From assembly GCF_000270285.1 (NCBI RefSeq), contig NC_015738.1, forward strand, positions 868,001 to 932,000: a DNA stretch of 64,000 nt, written 5' to 3'. Positions 43,397 through 52,705 of this stretch are shown here, one piece after another. The DNA is from Eggerthella sp. YY7918 (GTDB lineage Bacteria; Actinomycetota; Coriobacteriia; Coriobacteriales; Eggerthellaceae). Both the position numbers and the translations under genes were made by a program. Below the pieces are notes generated by a model that was given only the letters and a program-made list of their open reading frames with translations, was not told the DNA's origin and did no database searches. How positions within the stretch are numbered: position 1 is the stretch's first letter; every line of letters begins with the position of its first letter.

Positions 43397-44704
43397 CTAC
43401 GTCAAAGGATCGACAGCTACACGCGTCTCTTTGGTTGTCGTCTCACAGGCTTGGTCAATAGCGCGCATGCTTTTTGTGCGCAGTGCCCATACTGCCACGA
43501 TCAACCAACAGGCGATGAGCGCAAGCGAGGCGATCTGCGTGCTGGCAGCCGACACCACAACTGAGGTGGCGAACATGGCAATAGGTGCGGCGATCAGGAG
43601 AAGCGCGTTTTGCGTGCCGAGTGCACTGCCGCGTCGGGCGGCAGGTATGCGGTCGTAGGCGAAGAAGCCGAGGAGCGCGGATGCGGGACCAGCTGAAAGA
43701 CCCAGCAGTGCGGCGCCTACCAGGAGAAGGGGATAGGTGGGTAGTGCGCCCATCACGCCGACGCCAGCCGCCATGCCGGTAAGCGAGATAAGGTACCAGG
43801 TGCGTTTGCGCGCCCGCGGGGCGAGGGCAGCGTAACCAAGAGATCCCACCAAAAGTCCCACTGACATGGCCGAGAGCACATAGCCCAGCAGCTCAGGATG
43901 TCCCGTTTCGGTAAAGTGAACCGGCAATATCAGCCCTTGAAAACTGCCCATCACCATCACAATGCCGAATGTGAGCAGGGTGGAGGTGCGCAGGATCGCA
44001 TCGTTTTTGAAGAGCACGCGCACGCCGTCGACCAGTGAGGTTTTGGTTGCGCGAACAAGGTCGGCCACCGGCGAGGCGGACGGCGTGCCGTCCAAACGCG
44101 CGTCGGTTGTGTTCTCGTCCGTTGAGATAGCGCCCACGCTGCGGGGGATAGTAAGCGTTACCAGCGCGGCCGAACACGACAGCGCCGCAGTGACCCAGAG
44201 CGCTTCGACCTCACCGCCAAAACCGATGAGTACGGCAGCAAGAGCGGGGCCTATGATGGTGACAAGTGAATCGAGCGACTGCGTCAGGCCCATGAACTGC
44301 TGCAAATCCACGTTATCGCGTTTCGTGACGGCAGGCAGCAGGGTGTCGCGTGCCGTCATGCCAGGAATATCGCCAACGGCGCCCAGCAGGCCTAGTGCAA
44401 CAAACCAACCGAAGTTCAGGCCCCACACCATATCCACCACAGGTATGAGCGCAACGCTTATTGCCGAAATGAAGTCCGAAATGATGGATATATTTCGGCG
44501 ATTGAAGCGGTCGAGCAAGGCGCCTCCTAAAAGCCCCGCGAGCATCTGAGGTACGGCGCAGATGAGGGCAAGACCGCCTGCTGCAAGCGCATCACCCGTG
44601 CGGGCGAGCAGCACCAAGGGCAGCACGATGCCTGCAACGGAATTGCCCAAAAGCGAAAGCGCACTTGAGGATAAAAAGCGCACAACGGTAGTTTTTCGAG
44701 CCAT
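43397..44704 (-). CDS. MFS transporter, DHA3/MefA-like
   Basis: The 435-aa product has twelve hydrophobic segments and the MFS loop motif (GGALLDRFNRRNISIISD, between helices 2 and 3). It resembles the DHA3 drug-exporter group. A polar loop at about 195-220 links the two halves. GGAAGGA precedes the ATG. The promoter upstream is a MerR-type 19-bp-spacer promoter and the upstream gene is a MerR regulator, so inducible drug or toxin export is inferred. Confidence 0.9.
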   Translation of the reverse strand: MARKTTVVRFLSSSALSLLGNSVAGIVLPLVLLARTGDALAAGGLALICAVPQMLAGLLGGALLDRFNRRNISIISDFISAISVALIPVVDMVWGLNFGWFVALGLLGAVGDIPGMTARDTLLPAVTKRDNVDLQQFMGLTQSLDSLVTIIGPALAAVLIGFGGEVEALWVTAALSCSAALVTLTIPRSVGAISTDENTTDARLDGTPSASPVADLVRATKTSLVDGVRVLFKNDAILRTSTLLTFGIVMVMGSFQGLILPVHFTETGHPELLGYVLSAMSVGLLVGSLGYAALAPRARKRTWYLISLTGMAAGVGVMGALPTYPLLLVGAALLGLSAGPASALLGFFAYDRIPAARRGSALGTQNALLLIAAPIAMFATSVVVSAASTQIASLALIACWLIVAVWALRTKSMRAIDQACETTTKETRVAVDPLT

Positions 44705-44742
44705 GAGAGTCGTTCCTTCCCGGTCAAATTGGTACAGGAACG

Positions 44743-44773
44743 ATTGAAAACTACGACGTTACGTCGGGGTCAA
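44743..44773 (-). promoter_or_regulatory. MerR-type promoter/operator of the MFS gene
   Basis: On the minus strand TTGACC (44773-44768) and TTCAAT (44748-44743) are separated by exactly 19 bp. The spacer contains the perfect palindrome CGACGTTACGTCG (44754-44766). The long spacer with a centred palindrome is the hallmark of promoters activated by MerR-family twisting. Confidence 0.75.
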
Positions 44774-44814
44774 GCGGCATGTGTAAGAATGGTGGAAGAG
44801 GTTCGGCAGGAGCT

Positions 44815-45618
44815 TTAATCCTTGGGCTTCTTCGCAAGAATATACGCGGTAAGCTCTTGAATGATGCGTTTGTTTACCCGGGCTTGTGGTTCGTTGAGAC
44901 CCTCTTGCAAAACTTCCATCATAAGAAGTTCGGGCTGAGAGTATTCTTCCTCTTCCCAGTTTTCGGGTTCGAAGTAGTCGATCAAAGGGATCATGATTTT
45001 CATCGTTTCCGCGACGATGGCTTCCTGTTCGTCCTGCGATGCATCGGGCGTGAGCTCATCGACGCGTTTCTGCAGGTCGCGCAGCGATTCTGTGAGGCCA
45101 CGCTCTTTGATGACTGTCATGAGGCGTTCCAGTTCGGCCATTTCTTCTTCACTGTAGGCGTGGCCGGCTATAAGCATGGCCGCATGATCAGACGCGACAA
45201 TGGGCGAAGGTGATCGCTCGGCATCCATGAGCGGCTTGATGGCGCGGGCAAAGCGGACGGGCATATCGGGGCCCAATTGTTCCTGTTTTAGCAGCGCGAT
45301 GGTGCGCCGCTGTTCCTGTAAGCGTTCGATCTGAAGCGCCAGCTCGCGATCGAGTTCGTCAAGAGCGGTATCGGCATGCGCGGCGGCGGCGTTGGTCAGG
45401 TTCGCATCCATCTCGTTGAGCACGTCCCCTATGCGCGCAAGTGAGAATCCCAGCGATGAGAGCTGCTTGATGCGCAAAAGCCGTGCCAAATCATTTGCGC
45501 CATAGTCGCGGTAGCCGTTTTCGCTGCGAGGCGGTTCGGGCATAAGGCCAATGGTGTGGTAGTGGCGCAGTGTTCGTACCGTCACGCCTGCAAGATTTGC
45601 CAACTCGTTGCTGCGCAT
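44815..45618 (-). CDS. MerR-family transcriptional regulator
   Basis: The 267-aa product begins with a MerR winged helix (SNELANLAGVTVRTLRHYHT, then GLMPEPPRSENGYRDYGAND), followed by the dimer coiled coil (about 75-120) and a helical effector domain to the C-terminus. It matches the longer MerR activators of multidrug type (TipA-like layout). It lies just upstream of the MerR-type promoter of the MFS gene and starts 8 bp after the acetyltransferase gene. Confidence 0.93.
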   Translation of the reverse strand: MRSNELANLAGVTVRTLRHYHTIGLMPEPPRSENGYRDYGANDLARLLRIKQLSSLGFSLARIGDVLNEMDANLTNAAAAHADTALDELDRELALQIERLQEQRRTIALLKQEQLGPDMPVRFARAIKPLMDAERSPSPIVASDHAAMLIAGHAYSEEEMAELERLMTVIKERGLTESLRDLQKRVDELTPDASQDEQEAIVAETMKIMIPLIDYFEPENWEEEEYSQPELLMMEVLQEGLNEPQARVNKRIIQELTAYILAKKPKD

Positions 45619-45626
45619 GGCTTCTC

Positions 45627-46289
45627 CTATGCAATCTGCGGGCGGCGCACCATACAGCGCTCAACCAGTTCGAAGCCGGGTGCTTCCTTGCGTTCTACCG
45701 TTTCAAAACCGAAATGCGTATACAGCTGCTCCAGGTGATCGGTATAGCAATCAAGGTAGCAGCTCAGTTTGTGCGCGTCAGCATATTCCAAAAACGGTGT
45801 GAACAGACGGCGAAATGCGCCCGATCCGCGACGGGTGGAATCAACCCCGATCGAGATAACGTAGATAAAGTCGTCATCATCTTGTGCGTAGCTGATCGGC
45901 CAGTTTGTGTCAGAAAGCGGCTCCATCGCCTCGGCGCGGGGGATGAGCACGTCCAGCTCTGCGGGCGTAAAGAGGGCTTCTGTTGTCTGTGTCGCCCGTT
46001 CTTCCAACTCTGGCCAGCTTATCGCGCCTAGTTCGCTGCGTAAATACACATTCGCCGCTCCTGCATGATCGTCCAACGTGTACACGCAGCCATAGGGGGC
46101 CGTTGTCATAAAATCCGCGCGTATGAGGGCTTGTGTTATCTCAAGCTTGCGCTCCTCGCTCGCATCAAGCGCATCGAGCCAGGTAACGTACCACATCTCT
46201 TCACGAAAGCACGTTCCTACCATGGTGGCAAGCTCGTCTATGAGGTCGGTTTGATCGGGTCGCACCGAAATAAGGTCGGGAAGGTTCAT
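45627..46289 (-). CDS. GNAT-family N-acetyltransferase
   Basis: The 220-aa product has a GNAT core in its C-terminal half. It includes the acetyl-CoA pyrophosphate loop region YVISIGVDSTRRGSGAFRRL (Q/RxxGxG/A type) and the late beta strand LDCYTDHLEQLYTHFGF. The N-terminal half is helical. The acceptor is unknown. It is the first gene of a minus-strand group with the MerR regulator, so it may contribute to resistance. Confidence 0.85.
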   Translation of the reverse strand: MNLPDLISVRPDQTDLIDELATMVGTCFREEMWYVTWLDALDASEERKLEITQALIRADFMTTAPYGCVYTLDDHAGAANVYLRSELGAISWPELEERATQTTEALFTPAELDVLIPRAEAMEPLSDTNWPISYAQDDDDFIYVISIGVDSTRRGSGAFRRLFTPFLEYADAHKLSCYLDCYTDHLEQLYTHFGFETVERKEAPGFELVERCMVRRPQIA

Positions 46290-46435
46290 GGGCTCTCTTT
46301 CGCTTGCGGAACATATTGCCGCCGCTGTGGCACATCTTGTTGTTCGCAGTTCGGTTTCGATTTGCTTTCGATTCTCGCACGGCTCATCGTTCTTGTCGAG
46401 TGCACGATAGGTCCGCGGCCATACTGCTTATAAGG

Positions 46436-46461
46436 CGCGGCCGTACTGCAATCCGGCCGCG
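46436..46461. promoter_or_regulatory. Hairpin in the leader of agmatine operon 1
   Basis: CGCGGCCG / CGGCCGCG with a 10-nt loop lies about 90 bp before ptcA copy 1, in the 262-bp gap 46290-46551. The rest of the gap shows no gene. Confidence 0.4.
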
Positions 46462-46551
46462 TCCGCTGTGTTCTCAGACGACGCGCTGCCTTTGCGCTGC
46501 TCGCCGCCTGAAAGCACCGCGTCCGTCCATCCGACCTCAAGGAGGCCCAGC

Positions 46552-47571
46552 ATGACCGTCAAGGATTACCTCGACACCAATGATTTTTCGAAGGATGAGC
46601 TGCTTGCTATGATTGATCTGTCGCGTGCGCTCAAAAGCTGCGTAAAGGCGGGCTACTTTCCGCCGCTGCTTAAGAACAAAACGCTCGGCATGATCTTCCA
46701 GCAGGTGTCTACCCGTACGCGCATTTCATTTGAGGGCGCCATGGCCGACTTGGGCGGCACCGCGCAGTTTTACGCTCCCGGCACTATTCAGCTGGGCGGG
46801 CACGAGACTATTGAGGACTCCGCGCGCGTGATGGGGCGCCTTCTCGACATCATTATGGCACGCGTCGATCGTCATACCGACCTCGCGGAATTTGCAAAGT
46901 ATGCCCAAGTCCCCGTGCTTAACGGCATGTCTGACTACAATCATCCCACCCAAGAGCTGGGCGACCTGCTGACGATGATTGAGCACAAGCCTGAGGGCAA
47001 GCGCATCGAAGACTGCAAGATGGTGTTTGTGGGCGATGCCACGCAGGTGTGCGTATCCGAGATGTTCATCTGTTCCAAAATGGGTATGAACTTCGTGCAC
47101 TACGGCCCTGAAGGGCATCAGATTCCCGACAATCTGCTTGAGGTCGGTCGCAAAAACTGTCAGATTTCCGGCGGTTCGGTAGCCGTGACCGACGATCGTG
47201 CAGCCTTGGAAGGCGCCGACTTCGTCTACACCGACGTATGGTACGGACTCTATGACGCAGAGTTGTCCCAGGAAGAGCGCATGGCTATCTTCTACCCGAC
47301 GTATCAGGTAACCCCTGAACTCATGGAGGTTGCCGGCCCGAATGCGAAGTTCATGCACTGCCTGCCCGCTTCACGTGGCGAAGAAGTGGTGGACGAAGTT
47401 ATCGACGGCCCGAATTCTATCTGCTGGGACGAAGCTGAGAACCGCAAGCATTCCATCCGCGGCCTACTCGCGTACTTCTGCCCGTTCGCACATGAAGAAC
47501 CCGGTGCCGCCGAAGCTCGTGAACTGTTGAGCGACGTGCTCACCCGCCTGGGCAAGCAGCCGACCGCATAA
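46552..47571 (+). CDS. ptcA: Putrescine carbamoyltransferase, copy 1
   Basis: The 339-aa product belongs to the OTCase superfamily and closely follows the known putrescine carbamoyltransferase of lactic acid bacteria. The carbamoyl-phosphate motif STRTR is at 53-57, [13 protein letters not shown] at about 128-140, then [21 protein letters not shown] and [16 protein letters not shown] (about 265-280). It phosphorolyses N-carbamoylputrescine to putrescine and carbamoyl phosphate. AAGGAGG at 46539-46545 fixes the ATG at 46552; the longer frame is ignored. It is first in an operon with the antiporter and agmatine deiminase genes. Confidence 0.93.
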   Translation: MTVKDYLDTNDFSKDELLAMIDLSRALKSCVKAGYFPPLLKNKTLGMIFQQVSTRTRISFEGAMADLGGTAQFYAPGTIQLGGHETIEDSARVMGRLLDIIMARVDRHTDLAEFAKYAQVPVLNGMSDYNHPTQELGDLLTMIEHKPEGKRIEDCKMVFVGDATQVCVSEMFICSKMGMNFVHYGPEGHQIPDNLLEVGRKNCQISGGSVAVTDDRAALEGADFVYTDVWYGLYDAELSQEERMAIFYPTYQVTPELMEVAGPNAKFMHCLPASRGEEVVDEVIDGPNSICWDEAENRKHSIRGLLAYFCPFAHEEPGAAEARELLSDVLTRLGKQPTA

Positions 47572-47582
47572 GGGGGTGCAGT

Positions 47583-49082
47583 ATGGCAACTAAGAAATTT
47601 CGCCTGATCGACGCCATCCTGTCGGTCATTACCGTCGTGTTTGTGGCCGAGGCCGCCGCGCCGGCTGCAGCCATCGGCAACTCGCAGTTCTTCTGGTGGA
47701 TCTTTTTGATTATCGCATTCCTTCTGCCGTATGGCCTGGTGGTAAGCGAACTCGGTACCACCTACGATGACGAGGGCGGTCTGTATGACTGGGTGCGCCG
47801 CGCGTTTGGCGACAAATGGGGCAGCCGTGTGAGCTGGTATTACTGGATCAACTTCCCCTTGTGGATGGCCTCGCTCGCGTTTTTGTTCCCCGAAACCATC
47901 ATGTTTATCACGGGTGTTGAGCTGGATCTGTTGCCGCAGCTTGTCATCGAGCTTGCGTTCATTTGGATTGTCGTGTTCTTGAGCTTCTCGAAGGTTTCGG
48001 ACTCGGCGTGGATTCTCAATCTGGCCGCCGTGCTTAAAGTGGGCATTGCGCTTGTGGTGGGCTGCTTGGGCATTTGGTACGCCGTGAACTTCGGCTTTGC
48101 GAACGATATGGCGCCGGAGACCTTCCTTCCCACGCTCGATTCGAACAGTCTCACCTACCTGTCCATTATCTTGTTCAACTTCATGGGCTTTGAGGTCATT
48201 ACCACTTACGTTGGCTCCATGGAAAACCCCACACGGCAAATTCCGCGTGCCATCATTGCGGGCGGCATTGCCATCGCTGCGCTCTACCTGTTCAGCTCGT
48301 TTGGTATTGGCGCAGCTATTCCGGCGATGGACATTTCGCTTGACTCCGGCATCATGGATGCCGTGGGTATCATGGCTGGGTTTGGCAGCGTACTGTTCAT
48401 CGTGGTGGGCATTGTGTTTCTCATCACGCTGTTCGGCAATATGGTCAGCTGGTCGTTCGGCGTAAACTTTGTGGCCGAACACGCGGCGCGCAAGAAGAAT
48501 ATGCCGAAGCCGTTTGCGCATGAAAGCGCGAAAAACCAGATGCCTACGGGCGCCGCCATTATCAACGGCATTGTGGCAAGCATACTCGTGCTGCTGTCGC
48601 CTTTGATGGAATTGGCGGGGCTTGACGGCTTCTTCTGGATTTTCTTCTCAATGAACATCGTGTTCTTGCTCATCAGCTACATTCCCATGTTCCCCGCATT
48701 TTTGAAGCTGCGCTCGGTCGACCCGACGGCAAAGCGCGTATTCAAGGTGCCCGGCGGTCGCGGCGTGCAGCTGGTGGTCGCGTGGCTTCCCGTGGTCTTG
48801 CTGGTACTGGCCATTATTGCCACCATCGTGCCGCTCAACGGCTCCGAGGAGGAGATGAGCAAGATTCCTATGCTCATAGGCGTGATCTGCTTCGTCATCC
48901 TCGGCGAGATTGTGCGCGTGCTGTCGGCGCGCGGACGTTCGGACGACTACCGCGGCATGGGGGAGAGCGGCGACCCGCTCGCCTTCGATGTTGCCCACGG
49001 CTATGAGGAAATGCCGCCGTCGGAAGAGGTCGCCATCGAAGAGGACGTGCTTATTGGGCGCGAGCCGCGCGACCTTATGTAG
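47583..49082 (+). CDS. aguD: Agmatine/putrescine antiporter (APC family), copy 1
   Basis: The 499-aa product has twelve membrane segments and the APC-type N-terminus (AEAAAPAAAIGNSQFFWWIF, then ELGTTYDDEGGLYDWVRRAF). Its position between ptcA and aguA matches the AguD antiporter, which imports agmatine in exchange for putrescine. The C-terminal 70 residues are cytoplasmic and acidic. It starts 11 bp after ptcA with GGGGG before ATG. About 500 residues is the usual length for this transporter group. Confidence 0.88.
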   Translation: MATKKFRLIDAILSVITVVFVAEAAAPAAAIGNSQFFWWIFLIIAFLLPYGLVVSELGTTYDDEGGLYDWVRRAFGDKWGSRVSWYYWINFPLWMASLAFLFPETIMFITGVELDLLPQLVIELAFIWIVVFLSFSKVSDSAWILNLAAVLKVGIALVVGCLGIWYAVNFGFANDMAPETFLPTLDSNSLTYLSIILFNFMGFEVITTYVGSMENPTRQIPRAIIAGGIAIAALYLFSSFGIGAAIPAMDISLDSGIMDAVGIMAGFGSVLFIVVGIVFLITLFGNMVSWSFGVNFVAEHAARKKNMPKPFAHESAKNQMPTGAAIINGIVASILVLLSPLMELAGLDGFFWIFFSMNIVFLLISYIPMFPAFLKLRSVDPTAKRVFKVPGGRGVQLVVAWLPVVLLVLAIIATIVPLNGSEEEMSKIPMLIGVICFVILGEIVRVLSARGRSDDYRGMGESGDPLAFDVAHGYEEMPPSEEVAIEEDVLIGREPRDLM

Positions 49083-49134
49083 CGCCATCGAATGTACGTC
49101 GATAGAATATCATTGCAACGAAAGGAACGAGTTT

Positions 49135-50244
49135 ATGCAAACCATATATGAAGATCAGTCCACGCCGCGTAAAGACGGCTACCGTATGCCGGGCGAGTTT
49201 GAGCCCCAAAAAGGTATCTGGATGCTGTGGCCGCATCGTCCCGACAACTGGCGCGACGGCGCAAAGCCCGCACAGCGTGCGTATGCAGAGGTGGCTCGGG
49301 CTATCGCGCGATTTGAACCGGTGACCATCGGTGCGAATCCGGAAGACTATGAGGCGGCACGCTTTGAGTTTGAGGCCGACGATGACATTCTTGTTGTTGA
49401 GATGACCTCGAACGATGCGTGGATCCGTGACTGTGGCCCCACGTTTGTACGCAACGACGAAGGCGATGTGCGCGCGGTACACTGGCACTTCAATGCATGG
49501 GGCGGTCTGGTGGATGGCCTCTATTTCCCCTGGGATCAGGACGCGCTTGTGGGCGTGAAGGTGGCCGACCTTGAAGGCGCCGTGCGCTATCGTCCCGATA
49601 CCTTCGTGCTTGAAGGTGGCTCCATTCACGTGGACGGCGAAGGCACGGTCATCACTACCGAAATGTGCCTTCTGTCCGAAGGTCGCAACCCGGAGATGAC
49701 GCGTGAGGATATTGAAGGCTATCTGCGCGAATATCTGAACGTGGACAAGGTCATCTGGATTGAGGACGGTATCGACCCCGAGGAGACGAACGGTCATATC
49801 GACGACGTGGCGTGCTTCGTGCGTCCTGGCGAAGTGGCTTGCATCTGGACGGATGACGAAGATAATCCGTTTTACGAGGCGGCGCATGCAGCCTACGAGA
49901 CGCTGTCGAATGCAACCGATGCAAAGGGTCGTCAGCTGAAAGTGCACAAGCTGACCATGCCGAAAGAACCCACCTATATGACAGAAGAGGAAGTGGCCTC
50001 GATCGACGTGGTGGAGGGTACGCTGCCCCGTACGGTGGAGGATTACGCCATTGCTTCGTACATGAACTTCCTTATTGTGAACGGCGCCATCATCTTGCCG
50101 CAGTATGACGACGAGTATGATGAACTGGCTGTTCAACAGGTGCAAGAGATGTTCCCCGATCACGAGGTCGTGGGCGTGTCCACTCGCGAGGTGGCCTACG
50201 GCGGCGGCAACATCCACTGCATCACCCAGCAGGTTCCGGCTTAG
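49135..50244 (+). CDS. aguA: Agmatine deiminase, copy 1
   Basis: The 369-aa product is a pentein-fold guanidine hydrolase that converts agmatine to N-carbamoylputrescine and ammonia. Family hallmarks are GYRMPGEFEPQKGIWMLWPH near the N-terminus, NDAWIRDCGPTF (about 88), HWHFNAWGG, LEGGSIHVDGEGT, ETNGHIDDVACF and the nucleophile Cys362 in GGGNIHCITQQ. ATG 49135 has AAAGGAAC upstream and is the family start; the long upstream frame overlaps aguD. It closes operon 1, with a terminator at 50297. Confidence 0.96.
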   Translation: MQTIYEDQSTPRKDGYRMPGEFEPQKGIWMLWPHRPDNWRDGAKPAQRAYAEVARAIARFEPVTIGANPEDYEAARFEFEADDDILVVEMTSNDAWIRDCGPTFVRNDEGDVRAVHWHFNAWGGLVDGLYFPWDQDALVGVKVADLEGAVRYRPDTFVLEGGSIHVDGEGTVITTEMCLLSEGRNPEMTREDIEGYLREYLNVDKVIWIEDGIDPEETNGHIDDVACFVRPGEVACIWTDDEDNPFYEAAHAAYETLSNATDAKGRQLKVHKLTMPKEPTYMTEEEVASIDVVEGTLPRTVEDYAIASYMNFLIVNGAIILPQYDDEYDELAVQQVQEMFPDHEVVGVSTREVAYGGGNIHCITQQVPA

Positions 50245-50296
50245 GGCTTTCGCCGAGGGTTCGTCGGCTAATCCCTTTTTGAGCAGGTTAGCGTTG

Positions 50297-50324
50297 CAAG
50301 GGGTCGAGATGTCTCGGCCCCTTG
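50297..50324. terminator. Bidirectional terminator between operon 1 and the LuxR gene
   Basis: CAAGGGG-t-CGAGA / CTCGG-CCCCTTG with a 3-nt loop, placed between convergent aguA and luxR stops. Confidence 0.65.
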
Positions 50325-50327
50325 TGC

Positions 50328-51293
50328 TTATTCCCGCCAGAAATCCTGGATGAGTTCTTGACGGCTTGCGTGATCGGTCTTTTTAAGGATGTTGTGCACG
50401 TGCGCTTTTACCGTGCCCAGCGCAAGCTGCAGCTCGCTTGCAATGTTCTGGTTATCCTTGCCCATCAGAATGAGTTCAAGAATATCGCGCTCGCGCGTCG
50501 TCAAGCGGTGGCGCATACAGAATCCTGGCAACAAGTCGCCAATGCGTTGCTGCACAACAGGATTTTCAGACGTCGGCGGTTCCTTGAAGCGCATGCGCAG
50601 CGTGGCCGCCGCCTCACGCAGGCTGAAAAAGGCAAATGCCATCATAAGGAAGTTCTCAGAGAAGTTGCGCTCTGACATATAGAGGGGGAGCATTGAGGAG
50701 TCCGAAGGGTCAGGCACCCATATAAGCATCATGAAAATGTCTTCGACGATGATGCAAATCGTCAATATGAGCGTTATCAAAAAGAGTGGCTTCTGACGGC
50801 GCAGGCGCGTTTTTTCAACGACGCTTTGTGTTCGGAGGTAATGGAAGAACGCATATCCGAGACACCACAGCAGAAATACTTGGCGCATGGTATAGAACAG
50901 CCACTGTTTGTAGGGTCCTTCCGGCATAGCTATGACAATAAGGGCACTTACTGCGACAAACACTACTGCTGGCCCTACCAACAGGGCGGGGCGTCGTTCA
51001 TCCAGATAATCGCACACAATAAGCCATAACGCTTCAAACGTACCCAATGCGAAAAAGACGCGTAGGGCAGGTTCGTCTACCGTATAGAACACATCAAGCG
51101 GGAACTCGGTATTCTGCCCTAAGTACTCGTTTTGGAAAATGAGTGCCAAGTCTAAGAAGTAGAACAAAAAGAACGCCACCATAAACAGGTGGCTGCGTCT
51201 GCGAGAGACAAAATAGGCAGAAAGAGAGATGGTGCCCGCGGCTATGCAGACGAGCATGATGAGGATCGTATAAAAGTAAAACCCTATCTCCAA
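50328..51293 (-). CDS. Membrane LuxR-type regulator of the agmatine locus
   Basis: The 321-aa product has about seven hydrophobic segments (1-200) followed by a C-terminal LuxR HTH (LTTRERDILELILMGKDNQN, then LGTVKAHVHNILKKTDHASR). It is shorter than the twelve-segment regulators at 10300 and 29618. It lies between the two agmatine operons, convergent with the first and divergent from the second across a 285-bp gap. It is the obvious candidate to sense agmatine or putrescine and control both. That role is inferred from position only. Confidence 0.87.
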   Translation of the reverse strand: MEIGFYFYTILIMLVCIAAGTISLSAYFVSRRRSHLFMVAFFLFYFLDLALIFQNEYLGQNTEFPLDVFYTVDEPALRVFFALGTFEALWLIVCDYLDERRPALLVGPAVVFVAVSALIVIAMPEGPYKQWLFYTMRQVFLLWCLGYAFFHYLRTQSVVEKTRLRRQKPLFLITLILTICIIVEDIFMMLIWVPDPSDSSMLPLYMSERNFSENFLMMAFAFFSLREAAATLRMRFKEPPTSENPVVQQRIGDLLPGFCMRHRLTTRERDILELILMGKDNQNIASELQLALGTVKAHVHNILKKTDHASRQELIQDFWRE

Positions 51294-51436
51294 GGTTTAT
51301 TCCCCCGCTTTCCCGTCATCGGGTCGGCAATTCCTCGCGCCGATATTCTATATCTAAGGTTTAGACGCGCCTACCGGGGAGCATGTTGAATTATATCAGG
51401 CTTAAGAAATGCCTGATCAATGACGTAAACGCAAAG

Positions 51437-51475
51437 GATTATTTTGGATATAGACGATTTTTCTGAAAAATAATC
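51437..51475. promoter_or_regulatory. Inverted repeat in the divergent luxR/ptcA-2 promoter region
   Basis: GATTATTTT (51437-51445) and AAAATAATC (51467-51475) form perfect 9-bp arms in an AT-rich patch of the 285-bp gap 51294-51578. A second hairpin ATCAGGC/GCCTGAT lies just before it. It is a candidate operator for the LuxR protein or a catabolite regulator. Confidence 0.45.
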
Positions 51476-51578
51476 TCCATTATTCCTTCACAGATATACG
51501 AGCAGGCAGCATGCTGTGCCCCAAGAAATGCGGCCGACATCAGGAGTTGGTCGCGGTCACGAACCTCAAGGAGGAACC

Positions 51579-52622
51579 ATGGCTGTGAAGGACTACATCG
51601 ATACCAACGACTTCACCAAGGAAGAGCTGCTCGACATGATCGAGTTGGCTCAATCCATGAAGACAATGATCAAGGAAGGCGGCCGTTACCCGCTCATCCT
51701 GAAGAACCAGACGCTTGGCATGATCTTCCAGCAGGTGTCCACCCGTACGCGTATCTCCTTCGAGACGGCTATGACCGACCTCGGTGGCCATGCGCAGTTC
51801 TTCGGCCCGGGCACTATCCAGCTCGGCGGCCACGAGACGCTCGAGGACACCGCGCGCGTCATGGGCTCGCTCGTTGACATTCTGATGGCTCGCGTAAACC
51901 GTCATCCCGACGTGGTGAACTTGGCCAAGTACAGCGCGGCTCCGGTTATCAACGGCATGTCCGACTACAACCATCCTACCCAAGAGCTCGGCGACCTCTT
52001 GACGATGATCGAGAACCTGCCCGAGGGCAAGAAGATCGAAGACTGCAAGCTCGCCTTCATCGGCGACGCCACGCAGGTGTGCGTCTCCCTCATGTTCATC
52101 GCTTCCAAGATGGGTATGGACTTCGTGCACTACGGCCCCAAGGGTCATCAGGTCACCGACGGCGGCCTTGTGGTTGACAAGACCGTGGACATCATGGCCA
52201 TCGCCGAGGAAAACTGCAAGATTTCCGGCGGCACCATCACTGTGTCCGACGACATCGAGTGCATCAAGGGTGCCGACTTCATCTACACCGACGTGTGGTA
52301 CGGCCTCTACGACGAGGAAGAGGGCGGCGAGTCCTACATGGACATCTTCTACCCCAAGTACCAGGTGACCATGGACATGATGAACTACGCTGGCCCGAAC
52401 TCCAAGTTCATGCACTGCCTGCCGGCCACCCGTGGCGAGGAGGTTGTCGACGAGGTTATGGACGATCCCGAGCGCAGCCTCTGCTGGGTCGAAGCCGAGA
52501 ACCGCAAGCACTCCATCCGCGCCATCCTAGCCTACCTTTGCCCCAAGGTGAAGGAGAACGTCGAGGTTGCCGACGAGGCCGAAGCCCGCATGAATGCCGT
52601 GCTTGCAAAGGCTGTGCAGTAA
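51579..52622 (+). CDS. ptcA: Putrescine carbamoyltransferase, copy 2
   Basis: The 347-aa product is a paralogue of copy 1 with the same motifs: STRTR (54-58), [34 protein letters not shown] and [16 protein letters not shown]. It phosphorolyses carbamoylputrescine to putrescine and carbamoyl phosphate. Third codon positions are strongly C-biased relative to copy 1, suggesting higher expression. AAGGAGG before ATG 51579. It leads operon 2, which also contains the carbamate kinase. Confidence 0.93.
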   Translation: MAVKDYIDTNDFTKEELLDMIELAQSMKTMIKEGGRYPLILKNQTLGMIFQQVSTRTRISFETAMTDLGGHAQFFGPGTIQLGGHETLEDTARVMGSLVDILMARVNRHPDVVNLAKYSAAPVINGMSDYNHPTQELGDLLTMIENLPEGKKIEDCKLAFIGDATQVCVSLMFIASKMGMDFVHYGPKGHQVTDGGLVVDKTVDIMAIAEENCKISGGTITVSDDIECIKGADFIYTDVWYGLYDEEEGGESYMDIFYPKYQVTMDMMNYAGPNSKFMHCLPATRGEEVVDEVMDDPERSLCWVEAENRKHSIRAILAYLCPKVKENVEVADEAEARMNAVLAKAVQ

Positions 52623-52635
52623 AGAACTGACAAGC

Positions 52636-52683
52636 GCCCCACCGGGCCGGGCCCGCGCTCAAGCTGACGCGACCCGGTGGGGC
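52636..52683 (+). terminator. Intra-operon hairpin between ptcA-2 and aguD-2
   Basis: GCCCCACCGGG / CCCGGTGGGGC, 11 bp perfect, no T run. Probably an mRNA processing or stability element rather than a full terminator. Confidence 0.55.
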
Positions 52684-52705
52684 TGACCCCTGAAAGGGGA
52701 GACCA

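Noticed and set aside
51540-52511. 323-codon open frame antisense to ptcA copy 2
   Set aside because: Shadow caused by strong third-position C bias of ptcA-2; no motif or ribosome site.
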